Part shown: positions 11,607 through 22,130 of the stretch, piece by piece
How positions within the stretch are numbered: the stretch's first letter is position 1
Layout: each line of letters starts with the position of its first letter
DNA from: Phyto melanocephala
Taxonomy: Eukaryota; Arthropoda; Insecta; Diptera; Rhinophoridae
Length of the DNA stretch: 64,000 bases
Assembly: GCA_941918925.1 (NCBI GenBank)
Contig: OW799236.1
Location: 86,330,213 to 86,394,212, forward strand
Direction: 5' to 3'
Made by a program: the position numbers and the translations under genes
Notes under the pieces: generated by a model
What the model was told of the DNA's origin: nothing
The model's input: only the letters and a program-made list of their open reading frames with translations
The model's database searches: none

Positions 11607-11882
11607 AGCCATCAATTTGTTCGAACAACGAACAATCTTTTGTGCGCACATGAATTTGCTGTTGTCTATGTTTTGTTTTTTTTTTCAAACACCGTTGTCA
11701 AAACATTTGTTCGAACAACGATGTCTGATATTAAAAGGCATTTTGAATATGAAAGAAAGAGACGACACACAAAAATACCAACAAAATACACTTTATACGT
11801 TTTCTCCATATCAAAGAACATGAACAATTTTTTGACTGTTGCTCTGCCGACATTTCGTTCTAGTCTAAACAAATCGATGGCT
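11607..11882. repeat. Inverted-ended interspersed repeat, copy 1
   Basis: It starts AGCCATCAATTTGTTCG and ends ACAAATCGATGGCT, an inverted pair. A diverged copy lies at 28009-28299 with the same borders. Both are preceded by a GGTYCACACC motif, so the family may extend a little further 5'. An open frame (MSDIKRHFEY...) is kept in both copies; the opposite strand is also open, so coding status is unclear. Confidence 0.6.
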
Positions 11883-12083
11883 CGTCTAGACGTAAAAGGC
11901 CTATTAGACACGAATACTTGTCTTAAGACATGTATGTTGGTTTTCAAACATTTTTGACAACCTGAGTCTGTCGCATACCAACATACTCGTCTAATAGCGT
12001 ATCTGTCATACTTCATACAAAAATTCATTCAAATTTTTGCCGCTGCTGTGTGCATATCGGAAAATTACAAAAAAAAATAGAAA

Positions 12084-13789
12084 ACAAGTAAAAGTGCTAT
12101 ATTCGGCCGTGCCGAATCTGATAATACCCTTAACCATCATGTACATAGGTATAATCCCGCATCGTAGCTTAACCTATATTTCATATTTTACGCCATTTTT
12201 CCTTATTATTTCCGACGCCATCCTTGATTTTGAATTTTTACGTTGTTATCTGTATTCAACTAGTCATATTGATGGGGTTGAAAAAATTTGATCCGCCATT
12301 TTGTATTAGGTGCCATCTTGGATTTTAATTTTTTTAATAATTTACTGTATTCTACACACAAAGAAAAACCATGGTTACGACATGATCACGACGGTCATAT
12401 CATTTTTTCTAAAACAATATTTGGTTGTCGAAAACAAGTAATAGTTATTTTTGTTTCATTTCATCATATATTTTGTCACGATAATCAAGCATTTGTTTGA
12501 ATTGTATCATTTAATGATTACCTTTCGTAAAAATTTCAAAATGGTTATCATTTAAAAATAGTATGATTTAAAAAAATTAATTTGACAAAAATAACATTAT
12601 ATTCAAAAGCATTATGAATTACAAATAATCATTAAATAATAAGTGAGACAACAGTATGATTACAAAATAATCAAGCTATGATTTGTTTTAAATAATAATT
12701 TGATTTCGATTGTTCTTCTTCTTGCTGAATAAATTTTTATTATTTTAAAAGTTTGAGATGTCAAAAAAAGGAACAAAAATTTTGAAAACTTAAAGAAAAT
12801 TTAAAAATAAACGAGAAAATGTAAAAAAAATTTTGGTATAAAAATTGCAATTAAATTGGTAAGTACAATCACTATATGTATGTTACAGAAACTGACAATA
12901 ATTTGCCGTAAAAAAGCAAAGATTTTCGATTTCAATTGTAGTCATATATATGATTATTAAATGATACTTAAGTTAAACATAATAATGATAACTGGTAACC
13001 ATTATTATTTTAAACATAATCATACAATTCAATCATAGTATGTTGCTCTTCGATAATGGTTACCACAACCATATTTTTTCTTTGCGTGTACTGATCAAGC
13101 CCTTTCATTTGGTACAAATATTGAGGGCGTTCTAGAAGTTACATTTTAAAACACCAGATTTGACCCACATATAAATTTATTGTCCGCATTTTGTAGTGGC
13201 GGCCAACATGAGATTTAATTTTTTTTATAGTGCTTATATTGCGCTAGTCAAGTCCTTTCAGATTATACCAATATTGACACTTTCGGTTGTCAGAAGCTGA
13301 AAAAAATTGATTTTCGTTTATAAATTTTTTGGAATATATATTTTTAAAAAAAAATTTTTGCCTTTAACTTTACTGATTAAAGCCCGATTTATCTAAAATT
13401 TTTCACGAATATCTCTCTAGGCATATTATATCTAAAAATAGTAACAAAGGTACCTATAAATAATTCTATGGCTGAAAAATTTTAATTTTGGTGGTAAAAA
13501 TATAGGAAAAAACAGAGGCGATGGGGCGATTTTGCTGAATTTCAATAGCGATTCATTTCCGGACATTTCCAAAAGATTGATACCACACAGGTCTAAGGAA
13601 CATTTGGTTGCTTCTAAAAGTGGATTTCAACCAACACACGGACAGACGGGCAGGGCTTCATCGACTCCTCTATTCATAAGCTTTCAGAAAATATATGCTT
13701 TATGGGGTCGGAAATGAAAATTGTAGAAATTACAAACGGAATGACAAACTATATATACCCTTGTGCACCACAGGTGAAGGGTATAAAAA
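12084..13789 (+). mobile_element. DINE-1-like Helentron (HINE), long form
   Basis: It starts ACAAGTAAAAGTGCTATATT with the hairpin TTCGGC-CGT-GCCGAA followed by a run toward TACCC. It ends with a CGGACAGACGG block, AAGCTTTCAGAAAATATATG, a TTTATGGGGTCGG block and GAAGGGTATAAAAA. The 3' block resembles the Drosophila DINE-1/INE-1 core. The interior has CCTTTCATTTGGTAC-type repeats shared with the copy at 61723-63055. A TIR element is inserted at about 12353-13089. Confidence 0.75.
12353..13089. mobile_element. TIR element nested inside DINE-1
   Basis: The ends ACACAAAGAAAAACCATGGTT and ACGCAAAGAAAAAATATGG (reverse complement of the right end) are inverted. The site is recognisable because related DINE-1 copies read TTCTACTGGTCAAG without interruption (about 61827). 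That implies a short 2-3 bp (AC or TAC) duplication. The interior is AT-rich, with repeated ATGATT/AATCAT motifs on both strands and no ORF. Confidence 0.65.
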
Positions 13790-13949
13790 TGCAACTATTG
13801 ACAACTTTCCGCTTCATTGCCATGTTTTCGCTTCAAAAATTTATGTGTAATGAAGTATGCCGTCAGAGTTCGACAGTGTAATAGCTAAACCCAAAGTATG
13901 CCATCACACATGTCTTAAGACATGTATGCGTGTCTAATAGACCTTTAAA

Positions 13950-14860
13950 GTTAAAAGCTTTTATCATTTGACAATATTACAAAAAATATAAATTATAAAA
14001 AAAAATTAAAAATTAAACCAAAAATTTGGATTTGATTCTGCATAATCAATGTTAATGATTATTCTGTACAATTTGAATACATTATAACGGGAAGTTGTTT
14101 TCACTTGGAGAATAAATAACGGAGAGTTTGACAATTGAACAAAGCACCACAATAATGAAACTTTGTAATTTACATCAGCGATCAATTATTTTAATGCATA
14201 GAGCAAATTGTCGATTTTTTAACATTAGAATTTTGCCCTCTGAGAAATAATTCGCTGCATGGCTTATTGTCACTACCGTAAGATCTTGAATCGGTAGACC
14301 ACGTTTAATTCGCCAAATAAGCAAAGAAACTTCTACCAGATGGCGTTTTGCTCAGCTAGGAATGGCTCGTATATCACTATGGCGCTATTAAGTCAGATTT
14401 TCGAAGAGCGAAATTCTGAAATTCAAAAATTTATTGGTCGTCGCGTTTACCAGGTTTCTCACCACCCGACGAGTAAATGTGAATAAGCCCGTTACAATCT
14501 TTGAACTCAAATTTTATGATGTTATAGAAACTGCTCTAATTCCATTCTTAGTGTAAAAAATTTCCATTTTGTATATTTAATAATCTTAAAATCTTAAACC
14601 CTATAAATATGATGACTTTTGGCCCACTCTGTATATGAGTACAACCGAAAGTGACGTAGTATTCACGACAAAAGTATTATAAAGTCAATAGTACGTTGTA
14701 AGTAATTTTATACAGAAATGCTTAAATTAAGCGAAGATGGAGTTTAAAATTTACCAGGCTGCAATGTCCCTGCGCCCAGCAATTCCAATTCAACAGAGTT
14801 TTAATTCTCAGCGCTCGGACAAACTGAGAAACTTTATATATTTATAAATATATATATATA
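13950..14860. other. Intergenic, no recognised feature
   Basis: AT-rich sequence with no ORF above about 60 codons and no repeat partner that I could identify in the window. Confidence 0.4.
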
Positions 14861-14865
14861 TATAT

Positions 14866-15270
14866 TTCTAAACAAGTTATCGGTAAAACTCTTGCCAGTT
14901 ACAAACCGATTTATCCGAATATCTTCAGAGGCATAAATTATATAATAGTAACAGACGTGTCAATAAATTTTTGTAATGTTTAAAAACGTTATTTTTTTTT
15001 TTGTAAAAATGTGAGGAAAAAATAAATTCAGTCGTGTTCTTTTGTTCATATATCAGATACTAATAGGGCGATTGTGCTGGATTCATTGTGCTATTCATTC
15101 CTGAATATTTCCAAAAGATTGATACCACATATAGATCTGTGCAAAATGTGGTTGCTCCTAAAAAATAATTTCAACCAACACACGGACAGACGTATATTAC
15201 TCAATCGAGAATTTGAAAACGGAATGACAAAGCTATATATATATATACTCTTGGCACTGCAGAGTAGAAA
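14866..15270 (+). mobile_element. Degraded DINE-1-like fragment
   Basis: It shares the 3' half of the DINE-1-like family: GGCGATTGTGCTG, CATTCCTGAATATTTCC, ACCAACACACGGACAGACG and GGAATGACAAAGCTATATA. The 5' hairpin and the final GGGTATAAAA are lost. Confidence 0.65.
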
Positions 15271-15396
15271 ACAATATGTTGCGAATACAACAAAGCTTTC
15301 ATTGCTATCAGACTGGTGTTTAACAGGGTTGCCAGATGTAACGATGATGATGATAATTACCATCCAACACTATGACATTCCTATCAAAGAGTGCTA

Positions 15397-16659
15397 CAGT
15401 AAAATACGCATATAAGAAACTCGCTTATAAGAAAAACTCGCTTATATGAAAGAATTCTTCAGACACCATGCACATTTGTATATATCTGCGTGCTAAATAA
15501 TCCTCATATAAGAAACTCGCTTATAAGAAAAACTCTTCTATAAGAAACAAATTCTGAAGAAAAATTATGCTCATTCCATAGAAAATGGTACGTGTATAAG
15601 AAAGTAGTATATATTCTCACAATTTAATTCTTTTTTAACCTCGGTTAAAATAAATAGATTTTTTTGTGTATAATTTACAATTTACATCTTGGAACACTGA
15701 TCGTGTTGCCAAATGGCCAAAAAGAGATGATGTTGTTAAAGCCTTCTTTATTCTTAAAGAATATTTAGACGTTGACGAAGGCAATGATTCTATTTGTAAA
15801 TTAAAAGAAGCTCGTCCAAAAGAAAATTCAAGATTTTTTCAGTGTTACTTCATAGTATTTTTTAAGTAAACACATGTTTTAAAACTATGTATTCATTCTT
15901 CCTACTGATTTTTTATCAAATCTAATTTTTAAACTATGAAATATAATTTTTTTTACCAAATTACTTTTTTTTATCAAATGTGATTTTTAGTGAAGTACAA
16001 TCACCTGTTTTGTTTTTGTTATGTTTTTACCTTTAGTTGTGTACTTATCTACATATTAATATTTTTACGACAAATAAACGAAATTTAGTACAAAATGATG
16101 GGCCAATTCAAAGTGGTTGCATATCAGTCATATTTGTACTATTTCATACTATTTTATGCACGCATAAAATTTTTGTTAGTAATTTCCATACAAAAAAAAT
16201 AATATGACTTTACACATTTGTTTCCTATGTATAAGAAATTGTTTATGTTATACTTTTAACCATACTGTCTCTCAGAGAGAATTTCTTCGCTTCTCACCTC
16301 TCAGAGAGAATATTTTCTATTTTCTTCTTTCCTGTATACATACAATTTTTAACAGCGTCATCTCTTTGTCTTCTTTCTTGTATTAAATACATAATTTGTT
16401 AACAAAAGGTGTTCAAAGTCACTAGTCATATTAATATGAATTATATGACATAGTACAATATGAGAGTATACTTTGAATTGGCCCGATGTGTAAAATGTAT
16501 TAGTATTAAACAGTTTTATTTCAATTATATATTTCTATAGGAAATTTTTTAAATTTTGTTACTGATGTATATAAGAAAATATCTTTCTTATATGCGTGTT
16601 TTCTTTATAAGAAAGAAAATCGTTGCATTTTTAGGCTTTCTTATATGCGTATTGTACTG
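15397..16659. mobile_element. Tigger/pogo-like element, internally deleted
   Basis: TIRs CAGTAAAATACGCATATAAG and CAGTACAATACGCATATAAG (right end in reverse complement) are flanked by TA on both sides (15395-15396 and 16660-16661), as expected for the pogo branch of Tc1/mariner. Subterminal direct repeats of CTCGCTTATAAGAAA follow the left end. A 67-codon frame at 15666-15869 (WNTDRVAKWPKRDDVVK) may be a transposase remnant, but I cannot confirm it. A second element (16100-16484) is nested inside. Confidence 0.75.
16100..16484. mobile_element. GGGCCAATTC MITE nested in the Tigger-like element
   Basis: Perfect 15-bp inverted ends GGGCCAATTCAAAGT, flanked by GAT on both sides (16097-16099 and 16485-16487). 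The inner TIR also contains TTGTACTAT / ATAGTACAA. It has no coding capacity. Confidence 0.65.
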
Positions 16660-16661
16660 TA

Positions 16662-16760
16662 TTGATAAAACCGTAGCTGGTTTCGAAAATGCATTCCGCT
16701 TGGCTGGTGTCGGGATAGAACTCACTTTTTTAGTTTATTCTTTCATTATCACAAATAACT
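16662..16760 (+). repeat. Repeat with hammerhead-like core, interrupted copy
   Basis: Across ACCGTAGCTGGTTTCGAAAA this matches the repeat at 55271-55375, including TCATTATCACA downstream. The sequence left of the Tigger-like insertion (GAGTGCTA at 15389-15396) continues the match, so the element jumped into the TA inside the motif. Confidence 0.55.
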
Positions 16761-16764
16761 AATT

Positions 16765-17955
16765 TAATTTTTTTATGATCGTATAAAAAAAGGAATTTAG
16801 AAATAACATGAACTCAGAGCAGAAATAAATAAATGTATAAATATGTATATAGTTATTAAATGTTTTCAAATATGTATAAACAAAATCGTAAAATATTTAA
16901 TGGCTGTATTAAATTCAAAAATGTATTTTTATTGTTTAGTAGCTTTATTGTACAATAGTTAAACCTTTTAAATTATTATAATTTTTTAACGAAAAAAAAA
17001 TGCAACTTTGTTTTCTTTTAGACTTAATTATTAACGAAAAAAACAATAATAATTAAACTTGTGTCGGATATTAAAATTATTACAATAGAAATTTAAAGTT
17101 ATAGTGTGATTGTGAAAAAATATGTTTTTAAAAAGTATTTTCTTGTTAATTTTTTTCATAAAATTTTATTACTTTTAATATTTTATTAACATCTTTTACA
17201 AGTGTGTTGCATTTTCTCAGTACTTACTTGTATGTGAAAAGTGGAAAAATTAAAATATATGACAAAATTAAACTTCAGCATAAAAACATTTGTTTATTGT
17301 TATTTTTTTTCCAACTTACTTTTTTTTAACAGCTGATTTAACAGTTAATGGTGGTTTTCATCAAGAATTGATTTAAGCTGCAGTAACATTTTTAAATTTT
17401 AAAATACAGTATATCCTCTCTTATCCGGACAGATATACATAGTTTCAGCTACTGTCTTGATTATTGCTATTAAAATAAAATTTTTAACGCAATAAATATA
17501 TGTACAGTTGCCCAATAAAGTCTACATACAGCAACATAAAGATGATTTTAATGAATTTTACTAAAGCTACAGCACCTTTTTTGATATTAAGTCATAGGAT
17601 TTAGGCACATTTAAAAGTAAATTATGTTCTTCAAAATACTTGTAAATTCATGCAACATATCTTAAACAATTCATGTTAAACAAACATCAGTTTATTTTCA
17701 CTTTATAGGCATGCGTTCTCTGCACTTATTGAAGTTTTTAAAATATATTCATATAAACACATGATGCGGCCGTATGCAAAAAAAAAATCCCTAATGTAGA
17801 TTTCAAAAAGATATTGACATTTTAAGGCAAACATGCCTTTGTTAAGAATAACAAAGTATTGTTAACAAATACATTACTTTTACAATACCATCAATTTCTT
17901 TTGAGATTTTGTTGTAAACGAAACATAAAAGCGAATATAAAGTCATTCGGCTAGT
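16765..17955. other. Intergenic, no recognised feature
   Basis: Very AT-rich with no ORF or repeat that I can support. Confidence 0.4.
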
Positions 17956-17959
17956 CGTA

Positions 17960-18512
17960 AAGGGTCCGCCATCTAACGTTTTTTTTCAACTAGTGCTTAT
18001 TTTGTGAATGTTAACTCTTAGCTCATGTCTAATTTGACAGATAATTAGTTTTATCCTTCCGCTGAACGAATATGGTTGTGTATACGCTTGAACAACGCTG
18101 GGAAATATTGCGACATTACTTTGACCGACTTTGCCAAAAAAAAAAATCATCTTTTCAGATGAAACTCATTTTGATCTTGCCGGGTATGTAAACAAGCAAA
18201 ATTGTCGCATTTGGGGCACAGAAACCCGCACGCATACATTGAAAAGCCGATACACCCAAAACGAGTCATTGTTTGGTGCGGATTTTGGTCCAGAGGGATA
18301 ATTGGGCCATTTTTCTTCGAAAATGAGCAAGTAGTGGCCGTAGTCAATGGCAATCGTTATCGGGCCAAGTTGAATGAATTTTTGTTTACAAAAATTAAAG
18401 AGGAGGATATTGGCAACATTTGGTTTCAACAGGACGGCGCTACGTTCCACACAGCCGAAGCTACACTTTTTGTTTTTATAGCATTTAAAAAAAAGTTATT
18501 TGGCGGACCTTT
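17960..18512 (+). mobile_element. Internally deleted mariner element with both TIRs
   Basis: The left end AAGGGTCCGCCATCTAAC and the right end GTTATTTGGCGGACCTTT are inverted repeats with few mismatches, flanked by TA (17958-17959 and 18513-18514). At 553 bp it is less than half the usual length (about 1.3 kb) of a coding mariner. It keeps fragments of the transposase from 18072. Confidence 0.8.
18072..18468 (+). pseudogene. mariner-family transposase, deleted and frameshifted
   Basis: ATG at 18072 opens VVYTLEQRWEILRHYF, the N-terminal helix of an insect mariner-family transposase. It then jumps directly, through a run of A's at 18137-18147, to the first catalytic block IFSDETHFDL and GYVNKQNCRIWG. 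After a frameshift near 18220 the frame continues VIVWCGFWSRGIIGPFFFEN and WFQQDGATFHTAEAT, which holds the second catalytic aspartate. The third catalytic region and the C-terminus are absent. It cannot be functional. Confidence 0.85.
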
Positions 18513-18532
18513 TATATTTAGTAAAACAAAAA

Positions 18533-18760
18533 CAAGTAGGAGTGCTTTATCCGACCGTGCCGAATCCTATATACCCTTCACGACGTGTATACATGCAATA
18601 ACAATTGTTTGTATTACCATTCATCTCATATGAAATACGTACATACATATAAAAAACATAGATATATAAAAACATCCCATTGTAATATTATTAATTTACG
18701 TATATATGTATGTAAAAAAAAATATTAAATAAAAAAAATTTTAAAAAGAATAAAAAGATA
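18533..18760 (+). mobile_element. DINE-1-like 5' fragment, left arm of an inverted pair
   Basis: It starts ACAAGTAGGAGTGC with the conserved CCGACCGTGCCGAATC block, then CATATGAAATACGTACATAC and AAAAACATCCCATTGTAA, before dissolving into A-rich sequence. A second copy in the opposite orientation ends at 19586. Confidence 0.75.
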
Positions 18761-19029
18761 TAAAAAATTAAAAAAAAATTTAAAAGAAATATAAAATAAT
18801 AGTAAAAATATAAAATAAATGTCACATGAAATATTTAATAAAAACCGATGTCACATACTTATGTGTCGCATTATTTATAAAACATATTAACCTATAATTT
18901 TGAGTAAGTTTGAAGGAGGTAATTTTCATGTTTGGTTAAGTCTCTCTCAAGGTGTCAGATAATATATATTATATATAAATACTGCGGCTTGTGGATAGTC
19001 TAGGCAGTTATTTCAAAAATTCGTTTTGT

Positions 19030-19586
19030 TTTTAAGGGAGTCGCTTAAGCCTTGTCAGTCTGTCCGTCTGTCCGTCTGTCCGTGTGTATGTTGAAATTAA
19101 CTTTTTGAAGCCCCGACATCGCCTGAATCCGCGTGAAATATTAGAAATATTCGGTAGTAGATCGGCATTGAAAATCAGAAACATCGGTACATAAACAACT
19201 GAGATATGAGCAAAAACTAACGACCACCTCGATTTTTTTTCACAAAAACAACATTTCAACAACAACATACATACATACAAACTTGTATATTGGTTAAAGT
19301 AAACGTGGGATCGAATCCCAGCTGAGCCAAAAAAATTTTTTTTAAATATTTTTTTTTAATTTTTTTTTAATTTTTTTTTAATTTTTTTTTATTTTTTTTT
19401 TTTAACATACTTACGTTAATTTTTAATTTTACAATGGGATGTTTTTATATATGTATGTTTTGTATATGTATGTACGTATTTCATATAAGATAAATGGTGA
19501 TACAAACTACTGTTATTGCATGACTACACGTTGTGAAGGGTATATAAGATTTGGCATGGCCGAATATAGCGCTCTTACTTGTTTTT
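19030..19586 (-). mobile_element. DINE-1-like copy, right arm of an inverted pair
   Basis: Read on the minus strand it starts ACAAGTAAGAGCGCTATATT with a GGCCATGCC hairpin variant, passes the AT-rich core and the TGGGATTCGATCCCAC block, and ends at the (GGACAGAC)n block near 19060. The terminal GGGTATAAAA is missing. Confidence 0.75.
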
Positions 19587-19589
19587 TAT

Positions 19590-20020
19590 TATTATAGTAA
19601 CTTTTAAATAAGTATAAAATGTACTTGTATGTGTTATTTGTAATTGTAAGTTAATAAAACAGACTGTAATAAAACAGAGTGTCAATGAACGAAAAAGTGT
19701 TAAACACTTCACTTTTTTATTGTTATCATAAAATGTTTGTAACAATAAAATAAAATTAAGATGTTGATGAAAATAAAACAAATCGTCGTTGCACTAACGA
19801 ATTCAGTTCTGTGGTTTCTACTAAGTTTTCAGGAGAGAAAAGCAATTTATTTTGTAGCTTTGCAATATTTTTTAAAAATTAACCAGTTTAACTAATACAA
19901 ATTTACAATTACTACAAGTATTTCATTAAATAAATGGTAAATGAGGAGCTATAGTAAAATGACATTTGAAACTATACATAACTCATTTTGTTTAAACATT
20001 TATGAAACAAAAATTTGTCT
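19590..20020. other. Intergenic, no recognised feature
   Basis: AT-rich; only short frames and no repeat match seen. Confidence 0.4.
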
Positions 20021-20025
20021 ATTTA

Positions 20026-21011
20026 AGCTGGATTCACCCAAAAAATTTTAGTTCAGAACAAATTTTTTTATAATGAGTTTGACGTTTTACTTTTGAGAGA
20101 GAGAGAGAGATTATTTTGTTCAGAAAGTTTTTTCTTGAATTGGTTTAATTTTAATTCTTGTTCAGAAGAAACTGAATTGGGATGCCATTTTTTTCAATAT
20201 TTACATGAAAATTGAATTTGGTTGCCACATCACACAGTGTCAGTACATTTATTATACAAAAATTGTTTTTGCCGAAAATTAACAATTAAAATGGAACTTA
20301 ATGGAAATATTGCTCAAAAATTAAAAAATCTTTTGCAAACAAATTGACTTTATGCACTTCAATTAAAAATAATAATTTTAGGTATCTTCTATCCGACATT
20401 TTCTTCACATATATTTTAATTAAATAATTTACGTTTGTATTTATTTACACAGTTTGCTAGCGGTGCTGCCACTTTGTACAACTGTTTGCATTTTTATATT
20501 ATATGGCAGCTTTGTTTTTTCTGACAAATTTTCTGAAATGGGTGAATCCAAGGCGAATTCATACAGGTGAAATTATCAGCCCAGCTGATTGTGAAACATT
20601 TTGTCAAAATTGGTTGAATTCGCTTTGATTTCATTTATTAATGCAGGGATAGGAAATGTGATTTTGGTTTCGGTATTAAACAATTAACTTGAGTGTACTT
20701 TTTTGCCAATAAATGTGCTTAATTTATGTATATTTTTTGCTTTTGCGTCATTAATAATGTGTTTAAAAAATTTATATTCTGTTTTTAATCAAATTTTATT
20801 ATATTTAATATGTAAAAACAACTTTTCCATCCCTGATATACGAATTGGCCTTGACATAAAACATCCCATGAAAAGTTGCTTTGTTGTATCAATTCGCCGT
20901 TGCATATACCTTATGGATATGCCTTGGGTGAATCGTTCTGCAGAAAACTCTCAGTAAAAAATGTTATTCTCCGGAAAAAATTTTGTTCAGAACAAATGGG
21001 TGAATTCGCCT
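20026..21011. mobile_element. PIF/Harbinger-like MITE (AGCTGGATTCACCC)
   Basis: The ends AGCTGGATTCACCC and AGGCGAATTCACCC (reverse complement of the right end) are inverted, with TTCAGAACAAA / TTTGTTCTGAA further in. TTA flanks both sides (20023-20025 and 21012-21014), the target duplication expected of PIF/Harbinger. A 378-bp hAT-like MITE is inserted near its right end. A (GA)n run lies at about 20095-20113. Confidence 0.65.
20549..20926 (+). mobile_element. 378-bp hAT-like MITE, copy 2
   Basis: It has the same ends and length as 217-594 and is nearly identical in sequence, in opposite orientation. It is flanked by a perfect 8-bp duplication GGTGAATC (20541-20548 and 20927-20934), unlike the AAACAGCT at copy 1, so the two are independent insertions of one family. 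Confidence 0.88.
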
Positions 21012-21297
21012 TTAGAATAGTTTTTGCTACATATGTACCTGTATAATTCTCGGGGTATTACGAAAAAATATTTTATTTAAGTAAATAAAAACAAACCATT
21101 TTCTAAAATCGAATTTTTAATTACAATTGTGTAAAAACTAATGGGTATTTTTTATTTAGTGCATATAAAAAATACAACCACAAAAAATTCAAAAAAGAAA
21201 TAATTTGTGATTTAAATTTTGAATATATTTTTTTTAATGTAAATTAACATTAAGTTAAAATCATTTGTGAAAAAAAGGTCAATAAAAACTAGTTACA

Positions 21298-21613
21298 GCT
21301 AGGAATGGGCTTATATGACATAAGCCGAAACAGAAGCAAATTCTTCCGTCTACCAGATCACAATACCATATTCCAGGCTAATTCTGAGACTAAGTAGACC
21401 AACACTTAGGAGATTAACCGGTGTAATTACGGGTCATACGGAGTTAAGAACCCATCTAGCTCGCATAAAATTGTCTGGGGAAACGACATGTAGAGCATGC
21501 GAGGAAGAGGATGAGACTTTGGTACACTTCCTCTGTCATTGTCCTGCGTTGGGGCATATAAGACACCCATGGGTTTGGGCTTTTAGTGCCCCTCCTTTTC
21601 AACCTAACCTAAC
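21298..21613 (+). mobile_element. LOA/I-type LINE 3' fragment
   Basis: A short 5'-truncated insertion encodes the end of a LINE ORF2: VITGHTELRTHLARI, then a CRACEEEDETLVHFLCHC zinc-knuckle-like segment. It ends in CCTAACCTAACCTA and is flanked by a perfect 9-bp duplication CTAGTTACA (21289-21297 and 21614-21622). It resembles, but is not the same copy as, the minus-strand LINE at 34062-35495. Confidence 0.8.
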
Positions 21614-21974
21614 CTAGTTACATTCAAAAATATAAGTAATAAGTAATGTAAGTTATCAGAAAATGTGTGGAAATCTTTGTGCATGTATTTTTTTAGTGAT
21701 TGCAGACTCTAATATTTAAATTCCTTTATCTTTAATTTTTACTTTAGGTTTTTATAATTCTCATTCAGTTTAACACGCTTAGGGTATAAGTAATAATGAT
21801 TTCGACAACAGCGGCAAAGCATTCCATTATGAAAGTGATGACTTATAGATTTCCACTGATTATTATATTTTAAATTAACGTATCGCAGAATAATCAAACC
21901 GAATTTTTGTCCTTAAAAGAACCGAACGACTTCTGTAAGTCCATAATATTAATGGGTTATTTAGGTTATTAAAA

Positions 21975-22130
21975 TCCAGTACTTTTTTATTGCTATAAAA
22001 GAAAGTACTTATTTAAGTCCCCATTTATAAGCGACTGTTACAAGTACGAGTCCCAATTTGTAAGCGAGGGTGGAAAGTACTTATTTTAGTCCCTATTTGA
22101 AAGCGAGCGTGGTAAGTACTTGCCCCCAAT
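21975..22130. repeat. Short tandem array of AAGTACTT..AAGCGA units
   Basis: Three imperfect units of roughly 35-45 bp, each AAGTAC... GTCCC.ATTT..AAGCGA, lie side by side. They may be subterminal repeats of an unrecognised transposon, because a CAGTACTTTTTTATTGC stretch precedes them. Confidence 0.5.

Larger units (their letters stand above)
11896..13945. mobile_element. PIF/Harbinger-like TIR element, outer layer of a nest
   Basis: Terminal inverted repeats AAGGCCTATTAGACACG and AAGGTCTATTAGACACG (right end reverse-complemented), with the palindromic core CTTAAGACATGT conserved further in, are flanked by TAA on both sides (11893-11895 and 13946-13948). A 3-bp TAA/TTA duplication fits PIF/Harbinger. 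Almost all the interior is a later DINE-1-like insertion (12084-13789). Confidence 0.65.

Noticed and set aside
19295..19335. Possible tRNA gene
   Set aside because: Only D-arm and T-arm like pieces in close succession; no acceptor stem or anticodon arm, and it recurs inside every DINE-1-like copy.
21600..21616. Telomere-like CCTAA repeats
   Set aside because: Only two to three units, placed exactly at the 3' end of a LINE fragment inside a target duplication.
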